Counted from the first letter of the stretch, positions 1 through 5,330 are shown. The stretch is DNA of 6,012 bases from Alphaproteobacteria bacterium (GCA_015232485.1 JADFZP010000024.1:1-6012); one strand, 5' to 3'. Program-made: numbers and translations. Notes: generated by a model not told the origin, from the letters alone.

Positions 1-9
1 GGGGGGGAA

Positions 10-1608
10 ATGAACCAAGTCGGAACGGGGGCGGCGACGGCCGCGCCAACGATGGTGTACACCCATCGCCATCCGGCCCTGTTGATCATGGGGCTGCTGC
101 TGCTGGCGCTGGCCGCCGCGACCCAGGCGGGGTCGCTGGCTGGGGTGCTCCAGTGGCTGGGCGCCGGCAAGAACGCCGGCGAGATGGTCAGGCTCTCTTA
201 CATTTTCGGCGGCATCGGCACCGTGGTCGGCCTGTGGCACCTGTTTGGCAAACACCAGCCGGGCCATCTCGACTATTACGCCAGCACCATCGCCGGGGCG
301 ATGTTCATCCTGTTCCTGGCGATGATGATCCGCTGGTTCTTCGATCCGGCGGTGGCCACGCTCAGCAAGATGATGGGCCCGGTGCTGGGCGGCAAGTACC
401 TGCACGACGTGATGGGCTTGAACTACGTGGTGATCGGCATCCTGGCGGGGATGTTCGTGGTCAACGTGGTGGGCATTCCCACCTGGGCGCAAAACGGGGT
501 GCGCGTGTCGCGGCTGGGGCTGAAGACCGGCGTCATCCTGCTGGGCACCCTTTACAGCTTGGCCGAACTGGCGCAGCTCGGCAAATTGTCGGTGGTGCTG
601 GTCGGCGTCTTCGTGCTGGGCTCGGTGTGGATGGTGCTGCTGTTCGGCCGGCACAAGAAGCTGCCCAACACCATGACGGGCGTGCTGGCGGCCGGCGTCG
701 GCGTGTGCGGCGTGTCGGCGGCGGTGGCCAGCGCTCCGGTGGTCCAGGCGCGCTCGGCCGACATCGCCTACACCATCGGAACCATCCTGGTGTGGGGCGT
801 CGGCTGCATGTTCCTGTTCCCGGTGGTCGGACATCTGCTGGGCCTGGGCTACGTCCAGTTCGGCGCCTGGGCGGGCACCGGCATCCTCAATTCGGCCCAG
901 GTGGCGGGCGCCGCCCTGGCGTTCCAGCCCAACGGCATCGAGACGTTGAAGGTGGCCGAGATCTTCAACATCACCCGCGTGCTGTTCCTGCCGATCATCG
1001 TGATCTGGCTGGCGATCTGGTTCGTCAAGCATGAAGAGGGCGCCCAGACGGTCAATATCGGCCGCGTGCTGGTCGAGAAGTTCCCCGTCTTCGTGATCGG
1101 CTTCATCCTGCTGTTCGCCCTCAGCTCGACGGGCATCTTCGCGCCGGCCAACCATTACCAGGGCGCCTATTTCGACAACAACATCTCCGAGAAGAAGTTG
1201 TTGACCAACGAGCAGATCGCCACGCTCGGCGCCGAGGCGTCCAAGGTGACGCGCGAGGATCAACGGGGCGCCCTCCAGCGCCTGATCGAGAATCGCAAGG
1301 TGATGAGCACCGACGACGACGACACCCTGCGCGGCGTGGTCAACGCCGGAACCCTGTCGAAGGACGCCAGCGGCGTCTTGAAGAAGGCGCATTCGGCGGT
1401 CCGGCACACGGCGCCCAAGATCGCCGCGTTCCGTGACTGGATCGCGTGGCTGTTCGCGTTCGGGCTGACCGGCCTGGGCATGCAGATCACGTTGGCGGCC
1501 TTGAAACAGGCGGGGGGACAGCCGCTGGTGATCGGCGGCGTGGTCGGCACCGTCAAGGCGATCGGCTCGCTGATCGTCGTCCTCATGTTCGTTCGCGAAA
1601 CCATCTGA
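10..1608 (+). CDS. YeiH/UPF0324-family putative sulfate (sulfite) exporter, long variant
   Basis: This is an integral inner-membrane protein of the family annotated as putative sulfate exporter (UPF0324, YeiH-like). Members in sulfonate-degradation clusters have been proposed to export sulfite or sulfate; the substrate here is unproven. Family signatures are a Gly/Ala-rich helix with GVCGVSAAVASAPVVQA near residues 231-247, GAWAGTGILNSAQVAGAA at about 285-302, KFPVFVIGFILLF at 357-369 and a final pair of helices at about 477-493 and 503-527. I count roughly 13 hydrophobic segments. Typical members have about 340 residues; this one has 532. The excess lies in an N-terminal extension of about 130 residues with three hydrophobic helices (about 22-40, 63-80, 92-110) and a hydrophilic insertion at about 376-475 before the last two helices. 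The start at 10 follows a G-rich stretch only 9 nt into the window, so upstream signals are mostly unseen; Met15 (position 52) is an alternative. It heads a four-gene unit. Confidence 0.85.
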   Translation: MNQVGTGAATAAPTMVYTHRHPALLIMGLLLLALAAATQAGSLAGVLQWLGAGKNAGEMVRLSYIFGGIGTVVGLWHLFGKHQPGHLDYYASTIAGAMFILFLAMMIRWFFDPAVATLSKMMGPVLGGKYLHDVMGLNYVVIGILAGMFVVNVVGIPTWAQNGVRVSRLGLKTGVILLGTLYSLAELAQLGKLSVVLVGVFVLGSVWMVLLFGRHKKLPNTMTGVLAAGVGVCGVSAAVASAPVVQARSADIAYTIGTILVWGVGCMFLFPVVGHLLGLGYVQFGAWAGTGILNSAQVAGAALAFQPNGIETLKVAEIFNITRVLFLPIIVIWLAIWFVKHEEGAQTVNIGRVLVEKFPVFVIGFILLFALSSTGIFAPANHYQGAYFDNNISEKKLLTNEQIATLGAEASKVTREDQRGALQRLIENRKVMSTDDDDTLRGVVNAGTLSKDASGVLKKAHSAVRHTAPKIAAFRDWIAWLFAFGLTGLGMQITLAALKQAGGQPLVIGGVVGTVKAIGSLIVVLMFVRETI

Positions 1609-1610
1609 GT

Positions 1611-1620
1611 GGGGAGGAAG
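1611..1620 (+). promoter_or_regulatory. Strong Shine-Dalgarno of the 50-aa ORF
   Basis: The sequence GGGGAGGAAG lies between the transporter stop (ends 1608) and the ATG at 1623. It closely matches the anti-SD complement with good spacing. This is the main evidence that the very short downstream ORF is translated. Confidence 0.75.
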
Positions 1621-1622
1621 CG

Positions 1623-1775
1623 ATGACCGACCAAAGCATCGACGTTCAGAAGGAAGGCAAGCTGACCTTCCATCGCGGCTCGGCGCTCAGCATCTTCGCG
1701 AGCGACCGTCGCGAGGACTTCATGGCGCTGCTGGTCGCGGTGCTGATCACCGTTGGCGTCTACGTGCTTGTCTGA
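1623..1775 (+). CDS. 50-aa single-pass membrane microprotein, unrecognised
   Basis: I do not recognise this family. It encodes 50 residues: a charged N-terminal part (MTDQSIDVQKEGKLTF, then HRGSALSIFASDRREDF) followed by one strongly hydrophobic helix from about residue 34 to the C-terminus (MALLVAVLITVGVYVLV). The N-terminal part has Lys10, Lys13, Arg18, Arg29 and Arg30 just before the helix, so the positive-inside rule predicts a cytoplasmic N-terminus and a C-terminus ending in or across the membrane. It starts 14 nt after the exporter stop, behind a very good Shine-Dalgarno sequence, and ends 4 nt before the universal stress gene. The position suggests a small accessory subunit of the transporter, in the manner of KdpF or CydX, but that is inference from context only. 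A longer in-frame reading starting at 1446 exists but lies inside the transporter in another frame and is unlikely. Confidence 0.65.
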   Translation: MTDQSIDVQKEGKLTFHRGSALSIFASDRREDFMALLVAVLITVGVYVLV

Positions 1776-1779
1776 CGCG

Positions 1780-2250
1780 ATGGCGGGGGTCTTCCGGCGC
1801 ATCCTGTTGGCCAGCCATGGCACGCCGGGCGCCCGCGCCGCCGAATCCGCCGCCCTCGACCTTGTGGCCGAGGGCGGTTCGATCCGGCATCTCTACATCG
1901 TCGCCGATTTCTGGCACGGCATGACCGGCGACGACTGGCTGAACAACGCGGGCAGCCGCATCCGCTATGAAAGCCATCTCGAAGCCGAGTTGGAGAAGGA
2001 CGCCCGCGCCGAAATCGACCGCCTGTCCGCCCAGGCGGCGGCGCGCGGCGTGGCTTACGGCCATGTCGTGGCGATCGGCAAGCCGGCCAAGACCCTGTTG
2101 GAGGTGGCGGCCGAGGGCGGAATCGATCTTGTGGTGATCGGCGCGCCCCGGCCCAAGGGGGTCAAGGGGCACCGCTCCCGCCTCGACGTCGAGCCGCTGG
2201 TCAAGGGGCTTGGCGTGCCCCTCCTCGTGGTGCCGCATCCCGGCCCATGA
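1780..2250 (+). CDS. UspA-like universal stress protein
   Basis: A single-domain (156 aa) universal stress protein, expected in the cytosol with the Rossmann-like UspA fold. The first strand is RRILLASHGTPGARAAESAALDLVA (residues 6-30) with the usual strand-loop-helix entry; the middle has a long charged helix (about 66-89); the region VVAIGKPAKTLLEVAAEGGIDLVVIGAP (96-123) is the diagnostic G-x-P...DLVVIG core; and PLLVVP (147-152) is the last strand. The nucleotide-binding consensus G-x2-G-x9-G-(S/T) is degenerate: GVKG (127-130) is present, but nine residues later Leu-Val stands where Gly-Ser/Thr is expected. ATP binding is therefore uncertain. The ATG at 1780 is chosen because it starts right before the conserved first strand and lies 4 nt after the microprotein stop; a TTG at 1753 would overlap that gene. 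There is no clear Shine-Dalgarno sequence, which suggests reinitiation after the microprotein. Usp genes next to transporters often act on or with them, but no target is shown here. Confidence 0.87.
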   Translation: MAGVFRRILLASHGTPGARAAESAALDLVAEGGSIRHLYIVADFWHGMTGDDWLNNAGSRIRYESHLEAELEKDARAEIDRLSAQAAARGVAYGHVVAIGKPAKTLLEVAAEGGIDLVVIGAPRPKGVKGHRSRLDVEPLVKGLGVPLLVVPHPGP

Positions 2251-2819
2251 CGGACGAGGATCGCGCCTGGGTCTCGGTGGACACGAAGCTCGCGCCGGAC
2301 GAGCTGCGCGCCTTCTGCCGCGACATCGAACGGCTGTTGCGCCTCAATCCCCTGCTCGAGGTGACGTCATTCGTGGCCGAGGGCGGGGGCTTCGCCCTGG
2401 TCGGCGCGCTGGACGGGCGGCCCCTCGCGACCCGCGCCAGCTTGGCCGAGGACGAGCGGGGCTTCTCGCTCGCCTGGGAGGGGCTGCTCAAGAAGGCGAC
2501 GCGGCTGGACATCGAGCCGCTGCCCCAAGGCGCCCGGCTGGTGATCGAGGACGATTACTCGGGCGCCAGCGAAGACGAGCGCCGGACGCGGCTCGACGAG
2601 GTCGACCGTTCGCTGCTGGCCTGGGGCCAGGCGATCGGCGGCTTCCTGCCGCGCTGGCGGCGCTGGGGCGGCTTCGGCCCGTGGCGCTGGTGGACCGAAC
2701 GCTTTTGGCTGCGCATGACCCCGCAAGGCCGCCGCGTCGCCCGGATGATCGCCTGGACCACGCTCGCCGAATTCGCCGTGTTCCTGATGGTGGTGGCGGT
2801 CATGCTGGCGGCCGAGTGA
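2247..2819 (+). CDS. Tail-anchored membrane protein with possible START/SRPBCC-like domain
   Basis: A 190-aa protein of no firmly recognised family. It has three parts. Residues 1-125 form a soluble domain: a helix with ELRAFCRDIERLLRLNPLLEV (19-39), alternating strands (about 41-103) and a long helix (about 108-134). This order, with an R/E-rich helix ending in NP and a final long amphipathic helix, resembles SRPBCC/START-like proteins; that is my inference. Residues 126-170 are very rich in Trp and Arg (Trp126, 137, 140, 146, 148, 149, 154, 170), which suggests an interfacial membrane-binding segment. Residues about 168-188 are one hydrophobic helix that would anchor the C-terminus, leaving AE at the end. 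The start codon overlaps the stress-gene stop as ATGA (2247-2250), with no Shine-Dalgarno sequence, so translation is likely coupled. It is the last gene of the plus-strand unit; a convergent intergenic region follows. Confidence 0.82.
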   Translation: MTDEDRAWVSVDTKLAPDELRAFCRDIERLLRLNPLLEVTSFVAEGGGFALVGALDGRPLATRASLAEDERGFSLAWEGLLKKATRLDIEPLPQGARLVIEDDYSGASEDERRTRLDEVDRSLLAWGQAIGGFLPRWRRWGGFGPWRWWTERFWLRMTPQGRRVARMIAWTTLAEFAVFLMVVAVMLAAE

Positions 2820-2853
2820 GCGCCAGGGCTTCGAACTCAGATTACGAAGCGGT

Positions 2854-2865
2854 GCTCGCCGGTAT
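2854..2865 (+). repeat. 12-nt direct repeat, left copy
   Basis: The sequence GCTCGCCGGTAT occurs here and again at 3017-3028, exactly. The copies flank the inverted hairpin pair at 7 nt on the left and 34 nt on the right. It may be a remnant of a second repeat unit or of an insertion event, or chance in GC-rich DNA. Confidence 0.55.
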
Positions 2866-2872
2866 TTCCACT

Positions 2873-2982
2873 CGTCATGGCCGGACTTGATCCGGCCATC
2901 CACGCGGCTCCGCGGGAACAGCCTTGGGAACAATGGCATGGGCGGTGACACGTGGATGCCCGTGTCAAGCACGGGCATGACG
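2873..2982. repeat. Palindromic alphaproteobacterial intergenic repeat (inverted pair of hairpins)
   Basis: Two 32-nt elements in inverted orientation, 2873-2904 and 2951-2982, are separated by 46 nt. The reverse complement of the second matches the first at 26 of 32 positions. Each is itself a hairpin with a 9-bp perfect stem and 5-nt loop: 2877-2885/2891-2899 with loop CTTGA, and 2956-2964/2970-2978 with loop TCAAG. The unit starts CGTCATG and ends CATCCACG. Read on the minus strand, the left half gives the peptide VDGRIKSGHDE, a well-known translation artefact of this repeat type in alphaproteobacteria. It can fold as two hairpins or one long cruciform. Its place between convergent genes fits REP/BIME-like elements and a possible bidirectional terminator. 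Confidence 0.88.
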
Positions 2983-2999
2983 GCGAAAGGGGCTAGTGA

Positions 3000-3023
3000 G
3001 GCGAGTCAAGCAAATGGCTCGCC
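3000..3023. terminator. Hairpin, possible terminator
   Basis: GGCGAGTC (3000-3007) can pair with GGCTCGCC (3016-3023), giving 8 bp with one G-T pair around an 8-nt A-rich loop. There is no T-run on either strand. It could help end the plus-strand or minus-strand transcript; the sequence alone does not decide. Confidence 0.3.
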
Positions 3024-3028
3024 GGTAT
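3017..3028 (+). repeat. 12-nt direct repeat, right copy
   Basis: Exact second copy of GCTCGCCGGTAT (first at 2854-2865). It runs into GTATGACGGCCAAA, which resembles GCATGACGGCGAAA at the right end of the inverted element (starting at 2975). This suggests a decayed additional end of the repeat. Confidence 0.55.
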
Positions 3029-3053
3029 GACGGCCAAAATCAGCGCGTTGGAG

Positions 3054-3075
3054 CGACGGGATGAAAATCCCCTCG
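3054..3075 (+). terminator. Small hairpin with GAAA tetraloop
   Basis: GGGAT (3058-3062) and ATCCC (3067-3071) enclose GAAA, a stable GNRA loop on the plus-strand RNA. The stem continues through one C-C mismatch with CGA/TCG (3054-3056/3073-3075). A second stem, CACCC/GGGTG (3077-3081/3103-3107) around CCGC-TTC-GCGG, follows directly. Together they are a candidate 3'-end structure for either convergent transcript; no T-run is present. Confidence 0.3.
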
Positions 3076-3142
3076 GCACCCGACTGCGGCTCCGCTTCGC
3101 GGGGGTGGGGCTCGACCACCTGGACGGCGCCACGACGCGGGA

Positions 3143-3496
3143 TCAGTCCTCGGGCACCAGATCGACGTCGGCCATCGGGACATAGGCGATGTCCTGGCCG
3201 TCGCCGTCGTAGTCGACCACGATGACGTCGCCTTCGATCGCCGATTCGGGGGCGGCGTTGTTGAAGAAGAACCAGATATAGGCGGCGGCCATCATCTCGT
3301 CCTGGCCTTGGGTGCCGGGCTGGCCCTCGTCGGCGATCACCGTCAGCACCTTTTCCAGGCACAGGCGGGCCTTCTCCAAATCGGGGCCGGGGCTGGTGGG
3401 GACGTTGGTCACCCGCTCGGCGAAGGCTTGATAGAAGTCGTCGGGAATGGGGAAGTCGGCGAGGTGGCCGCCGAAGAAATAGCTGACTTGGCGCAT
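3143..3496 (-). CDS. Acidic 117-aa protein downstream of paaK, unrecognised
   Basis: I do not recognise this family. The protein is acidic and soluble, without signal peptide or clear membrane helix. It begins MRQVSYFFGGHLADFPIPDDF, has a helical middle (about 38-56, EKARLCLEKVLTVIADEG), a hydrophobic aromatic patch AAYIWFFFNN (71-80), and an Asp-rich C-terminal part with VDYDGDGQDIAYV (94-106). Asp95, Asp97, Asp99 and Asp102 there follow the D-x-D-x-D-G pattern of calcium loops and FG-GAP/thrombospondin-3-type repeats, although position 12 of an EF-hand (Glu) is absent. The start is supported by the Shine-Dalgarno TAAGGAAG (3503-3510), whose TAA is the paaK stop codon. The gap to paaK is 11 nt, so it is co-transcribed and probably coupled. 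A role in phenylacetate metabolism is inferred from position alone. Confidence 0.8.
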   Translation of the reverse strand: MRQVSYFFGGHLADFPIPDDFYQAFAERVTNVPTSPGPDLEKARLCLEKVLTVIADEGQPGTQGQDEMMAAAYIWFFFNNAAPESAIEGDVIVVDYDGDGQDIAYVPMADVDLVPED

Positions 3497-3502
3497 GGGG
3501 GG

Positions 3503-3510
3503 CTTCCTTA
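3503..3510 (-). promoter_or_regulatory. Shine-Dalgarno overlapping the paaK stop codon
   Basis: On the minus strand TAAGGAAG contains both the paaK stop codon TAA and the AAGGA core of the next gene's ribosome site, six bases (CCCCCC) before the ATG at 3496-3494. This fixes the start of the acidic 117-aa gene and suggests translational coupling. Confidence 0.7.
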
Positions 3511-4830
3511 CTGTTGGCGGGGCCGGCGGTCGATGACCCGCTTGGCCTTGCCCTGCGAACGCTCGACGGTGCCGACCTCGACCACCTTGACGCGGGTGGT
3601 GATGCCGATGAAGGACTTGATATGGTGCTGCAGGTCGCGCGCCATCGCCTTGCACGCCTCGGCGTCGGGCGGGGCCATGTCGACGCGGGGTTCGACCACC
3701 ACGTCCAGCCCGTCCATGTGGCCGTCGCGGAACAGCTCCAGCACGTAATGCGGCGACAGGCGGCTGTCCTTCAACAGCAATTCCTCGATCTGGCTGGGGA
3801 ACACGTTGACGCCCCGGATGATCAGCATGTCGTCCGAGCGGCCGGTGACCTTGTCCATCCGCCGCATCGGCCGCGCCGTGCCGGGCATCAGCCGGGTCAG
3901 GTCGCGGGTGCGGTAGCGGATCACCGGCAGGGCTTCCTTGGTCAGCGAGGTGAAGACCAACTCGCCATACTCGCCGTCGGGCATCACCTCGCCGGTCGCC
4001 GGGTCGATGATCTCGGGATAGAAATGGTCTTCCCAGATGTGCAGGCCGTCCTTGGTCTCGACGCATTCCTGGGCGACGCCGGGGCCGATCACCTCGGACA
4101 GGCCGTAGATGTCGATGGCGTCCAGGCCCAGCCGGGCCTCGATCTCGGCGCGCATCTGGTTGGTCCACGGCTCGGCGCCGAAGATGCCGATGCGCAGGCT
4201 GGTCTCGCGCGGGTCGATGCCCTGGCGCTCCATCTCGTCGGCGATGTTCAGCACATAGGACGGCGTGACCATGATGATGTCGGGCTGGAAGTCGCGGATC
4301 AACTGGACCTGCTTCTCGGTCTGTCCGCCCGACATCGGGATCACCACGCAGCCCAGCTTCTCGGCGCCGTAATGGGCGCCCAGGCCGCCGGTGAACAGGC
4401 CATAGCCATAGGCGACGTGGACCTTGTCGCCCGGCCGCCCGCCGGCCGCGCGGATCGAGCGGGCCATCAGCCCGGCCCACATCTCGATGTCGTTGCGGGT
4501 ATAGGCGACCACGGTCGGCTTGCCGGTCGTGCCGCTGGACGCGTGGACCCGCGACACCTGGCTCATCGGCACCGCGAACATGCCGAAGGGATAGGTCTGG
4601 CGCAGATCGTCCTTGGTGGTGAAGGGGAACTTGCCCAGATCGGCCAGGGTCTTCAGATCGTCGGGATGGACGCCGGCCGCCTCGCATTTGACGCGGTAAT
4701 GGGCGATGTTGTCGAAGGCGTGGCGCACGGACCATTTCATGCGATCGAGCTGGACCGCGCGCAATTCGTCGCGGCTGGCCCGCTCGAGCGGATCGAGCAT
4801 CTCCCTGGGCGGCGGCTCCTTGATGAACAT
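3508..4830 (-). CDS. paaK: Phenylacetate-CoA ligase (EC 6.2.1.30)
   Basis: A cytosolic adenylate-forming enzyme that activates phenylacetate with ATP and CoA to phenylacetyl-CoA, the first step of phenylacetate catabolism. The 440-aa length is usual for PaaK and the sequence can be followed along E. coli PaaK nearly end to end. Visible signatures are the P-loop SSGTTGKP (98-105), VAYGYGLFTGGLGAHYGAE (139-157), MSGGQTEKQ (166-174), FGAEPW (217-222), YGLSEVIGPGVAQE (242-255), IWEDHFYPEI (265-274), RYRTRDLTR (305-313) and the hinge GRSDDMLIIRGVNVFPSQ (330-347). The C-terminal GKAKR contains the expected catalytic lysine, Lys428. The start at 4830 follows GGGGAGAG about 10 nt upstream, in the 3' arm of an intercistronic hairpin. 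It is the middle gene of paaI-paaK-117-aa. An anaerobic phenylacetate pathway uses similar ligases, but neighbouring paaI and paaY favour the aerobic CoA pathway. Confidence 0.97.
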   Translation of the reverse strand: MFIKEPPPREMLDPLERASRDELRAVQLDRMKWSVRHAFDNIAHYRVKCEAAGVHPDDLKTLADLGKFPFTTKDDLRQTYPFGMFAVPMSQVSRVHASSGTTGKPTVVAYTRNDIEMWAGLMARSIRAAGGRPGDKVHVAYGYGLFTGGLGAHYGAEKLGCVVIPMSGGQTEKQVQLIRDFQPDIIMVTPSYVLNIADEMERQGIDPRETSLRIGIFGAEPWTNQMRAEIEARLGLDAIDIYGLSEVIGPGVAQECVETKDGLHIWEDHFYPEIIDPATGEVMPDGEYGELVFTSLTKEALPVIRYRTRDLTRLMPGTARPMRRMDKVTGRSDDMLIIRGVNVFPSQIEELLLKDSRLSPHYVLELFRDGHMDGLDVVVEPRVDMAPPDAEACKAMARDLQHHIKSFIGITTRVKVVEVGTVERSQGKAKRVIDRRPRQQ

Positions 4831-4838
4831 GACCCAGG

Positions 4839-4883
4839 CTCTCCCCTAAGACGGAATTCCAGGGTTGCTCTTATAGGGGAGAG
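4839..4883 (-). promoter_or_regulatory. Intercistronic hairpin that sequesters the paaK ribosome-binding site
   Basis: In the 71-nt paaI-paaK gap, CTCTCCCCTA (plus strand 4839-4848) pairs perfectly with TAGGGGAGAG (4874-4883), giving 10 bp. Past a 2-nt bulge (4872-4873) three more pairs form (4849-4851 with 4869-4871), leaving a 17-nt loop containing the palindrome GGAATTCC (4853-4860). On the paa mRNA (minus strand) the 3' arm, AGGGGAGAG, is the paaK Shine-Dalgarno sequence. The folded form would hide it; the 5' arm starts about 18 nt after the paaI stop. It could act as a translational switch or simply set the paaI:paaK ratio. No T-run follows, so an intrinsic terminator is unlikely. TATAAG in the 5' arm also resembles a -10 box on the minus strand, but its -35 partner is poor. 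Confidence 0.6.
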
Positions 4884-4901
4884 GCAAGCGCACCGGAAGG
4901 T

Positions 4902-5330
4902 CTAAATCAGGGTGCCGTCCAGGCGCCGGCTGTGGCCCCTGAACAGGGCGACCACCTCGCCCTTCTGGTTGGTCACCGTCACGTCGTAGACCCCGCCGCG
5001 GCCCTTGCGGTGGCGCTCCTCGGCGATCGCGGTCAGCCGGTCGCCCTCGTGGGCGGGGGCCGGGTAGGCGATGTCGCAGCTCGCCCCCACGGCGACGTGG
5101 TTGTACGAGTTGCAGGCATAGCCGAAACAGGCGTCGGCCAGCGTGAAGGTGGCGCCGCCATGGCAGGTCTGATGGCTGTTCAGCATGTCGCGGCGCACGA
5201 CCATCGCCATGCGGGCGCGACCCGGCCCGATGTCTTCCAGCACGATGCCCATGGCGCGCACCGCGTGGTCCTTCTGGTAAATCGCCAGGCCGACCGCCTT
5301 GGCCAGCTTTTCCGCCTGCTCACCGCCCAT
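4902..5330 (-). CDS. paaI: Hotdog-fold phenylacetyl-CoA-pathway thioesterase PaaI
   Basis: A 142-aa cytosolic acyl-CoA thioesterase (called PaaD in some Pseudomonas work). PaaI proteins hydrolyse ring-hydroxylated phenylacetyl-CoA and related dead-end thioesters, freeing CoA when the pathway stalls. The family motif is clear: DMLNSHQTCHGGATFTLAD (48-66) followed by ACFGYACNSYN (67-77). Asn51, His57, Gly58 and Asp66 match in spacing the active-site Asn46, His52, Gly53 and Asp61 described for E. coli PaaI. The central helix and the following strands (GASCDIAYPAPAHEGDRLTA; GVYDVTVTNQKGEVVALFRGHSRRL) complete the hotdog fold. The start is supported by GAGGAAA (5338-5344 on the minus strand). It is first in the paaI-paaK-117-aa unit and divergent from paaY across 71 nt. 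Confidence 0.94.
   Translation of the reverse strand: MGGEQAEKLAKAVGLAIYQKDHAVRAMGIVLEDIGPGRARMAMVVRRDMLNSHQTCHGGATFTLADACFGYACNSYNHVAVGASCDIAYPAPAHEGDRLTAIAEERHRKGRGGVYDVTVTNQKGEVVALFRGHSRRLDGTLI

Larger units (their letters stand above)
2820..3142. other. Convergent intergenic region, no credible gene
   Basis: These 323 nt lie between the ends of the plus-strand transporter unit and the minus-strand paa unit. I see no coding region with a start signal and family resemblance. It holds an inverted pair of 32-nt hairpin elements (2873-2904, 2951-2982), a 12-nt direct repeat (2854-2865, 3017-3028) and small hairpins at 3000-3023, 3054-3075 and 3077-3107. No T-run typical of an intrinsic terminator follows any stem, so termination may be Rho-dependent or rely on the strong stems alone. 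Confidence 0.8.

Noticed and set aside
153..1034. 293-codon plus-strand frame inside the exporter gene
   Set aside because: An Arg/Gly/His-rich off-frame shadow of a clear membrane protein gene.
1753..1779. Upstream TTG start for the universal stress protein
   Set aside because: It would add nine residues (MASTCLSDA) outside the conserved fold and overlap the microprotein; the ATG at 1780 fits the family's first strand.
2367..2978. Minus-strand open frame reading through the hairpin repeat and the tail-anchored gene
   Set aside because: Its N-terminal peptide is the known translation artefact of the repeat; the rest is antisense to a better-supported gene.
2820..3142. Small RNA gene or CRISPR-like array in the convergent gap
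   Set aside because: There is no promoter-like pair, no regularly spaced repeats and no terminator T-run; the structure is explained by the palindromic repeat and small hairpins.
3143..4735. Long open frame (530 codons) on the minus strand in another phase of paaK, running into the 117-aa gene
   Set aside because: The first part is an Arg/Pro/Gly-rich off-frame reading of paaK; only the final 117 residues are the real gene, which has its own start and Shine-Dalgarno sequence.
3514..4905. Long open frame (463 codons) on the plus strand opposite paaK
   Set aside because: It is the mirror of a GC-rich gene. Its composition (repeated Gly/Ala/Asp/His/Leu) resembles no family, and paaK on the other strand is beyond doubt.
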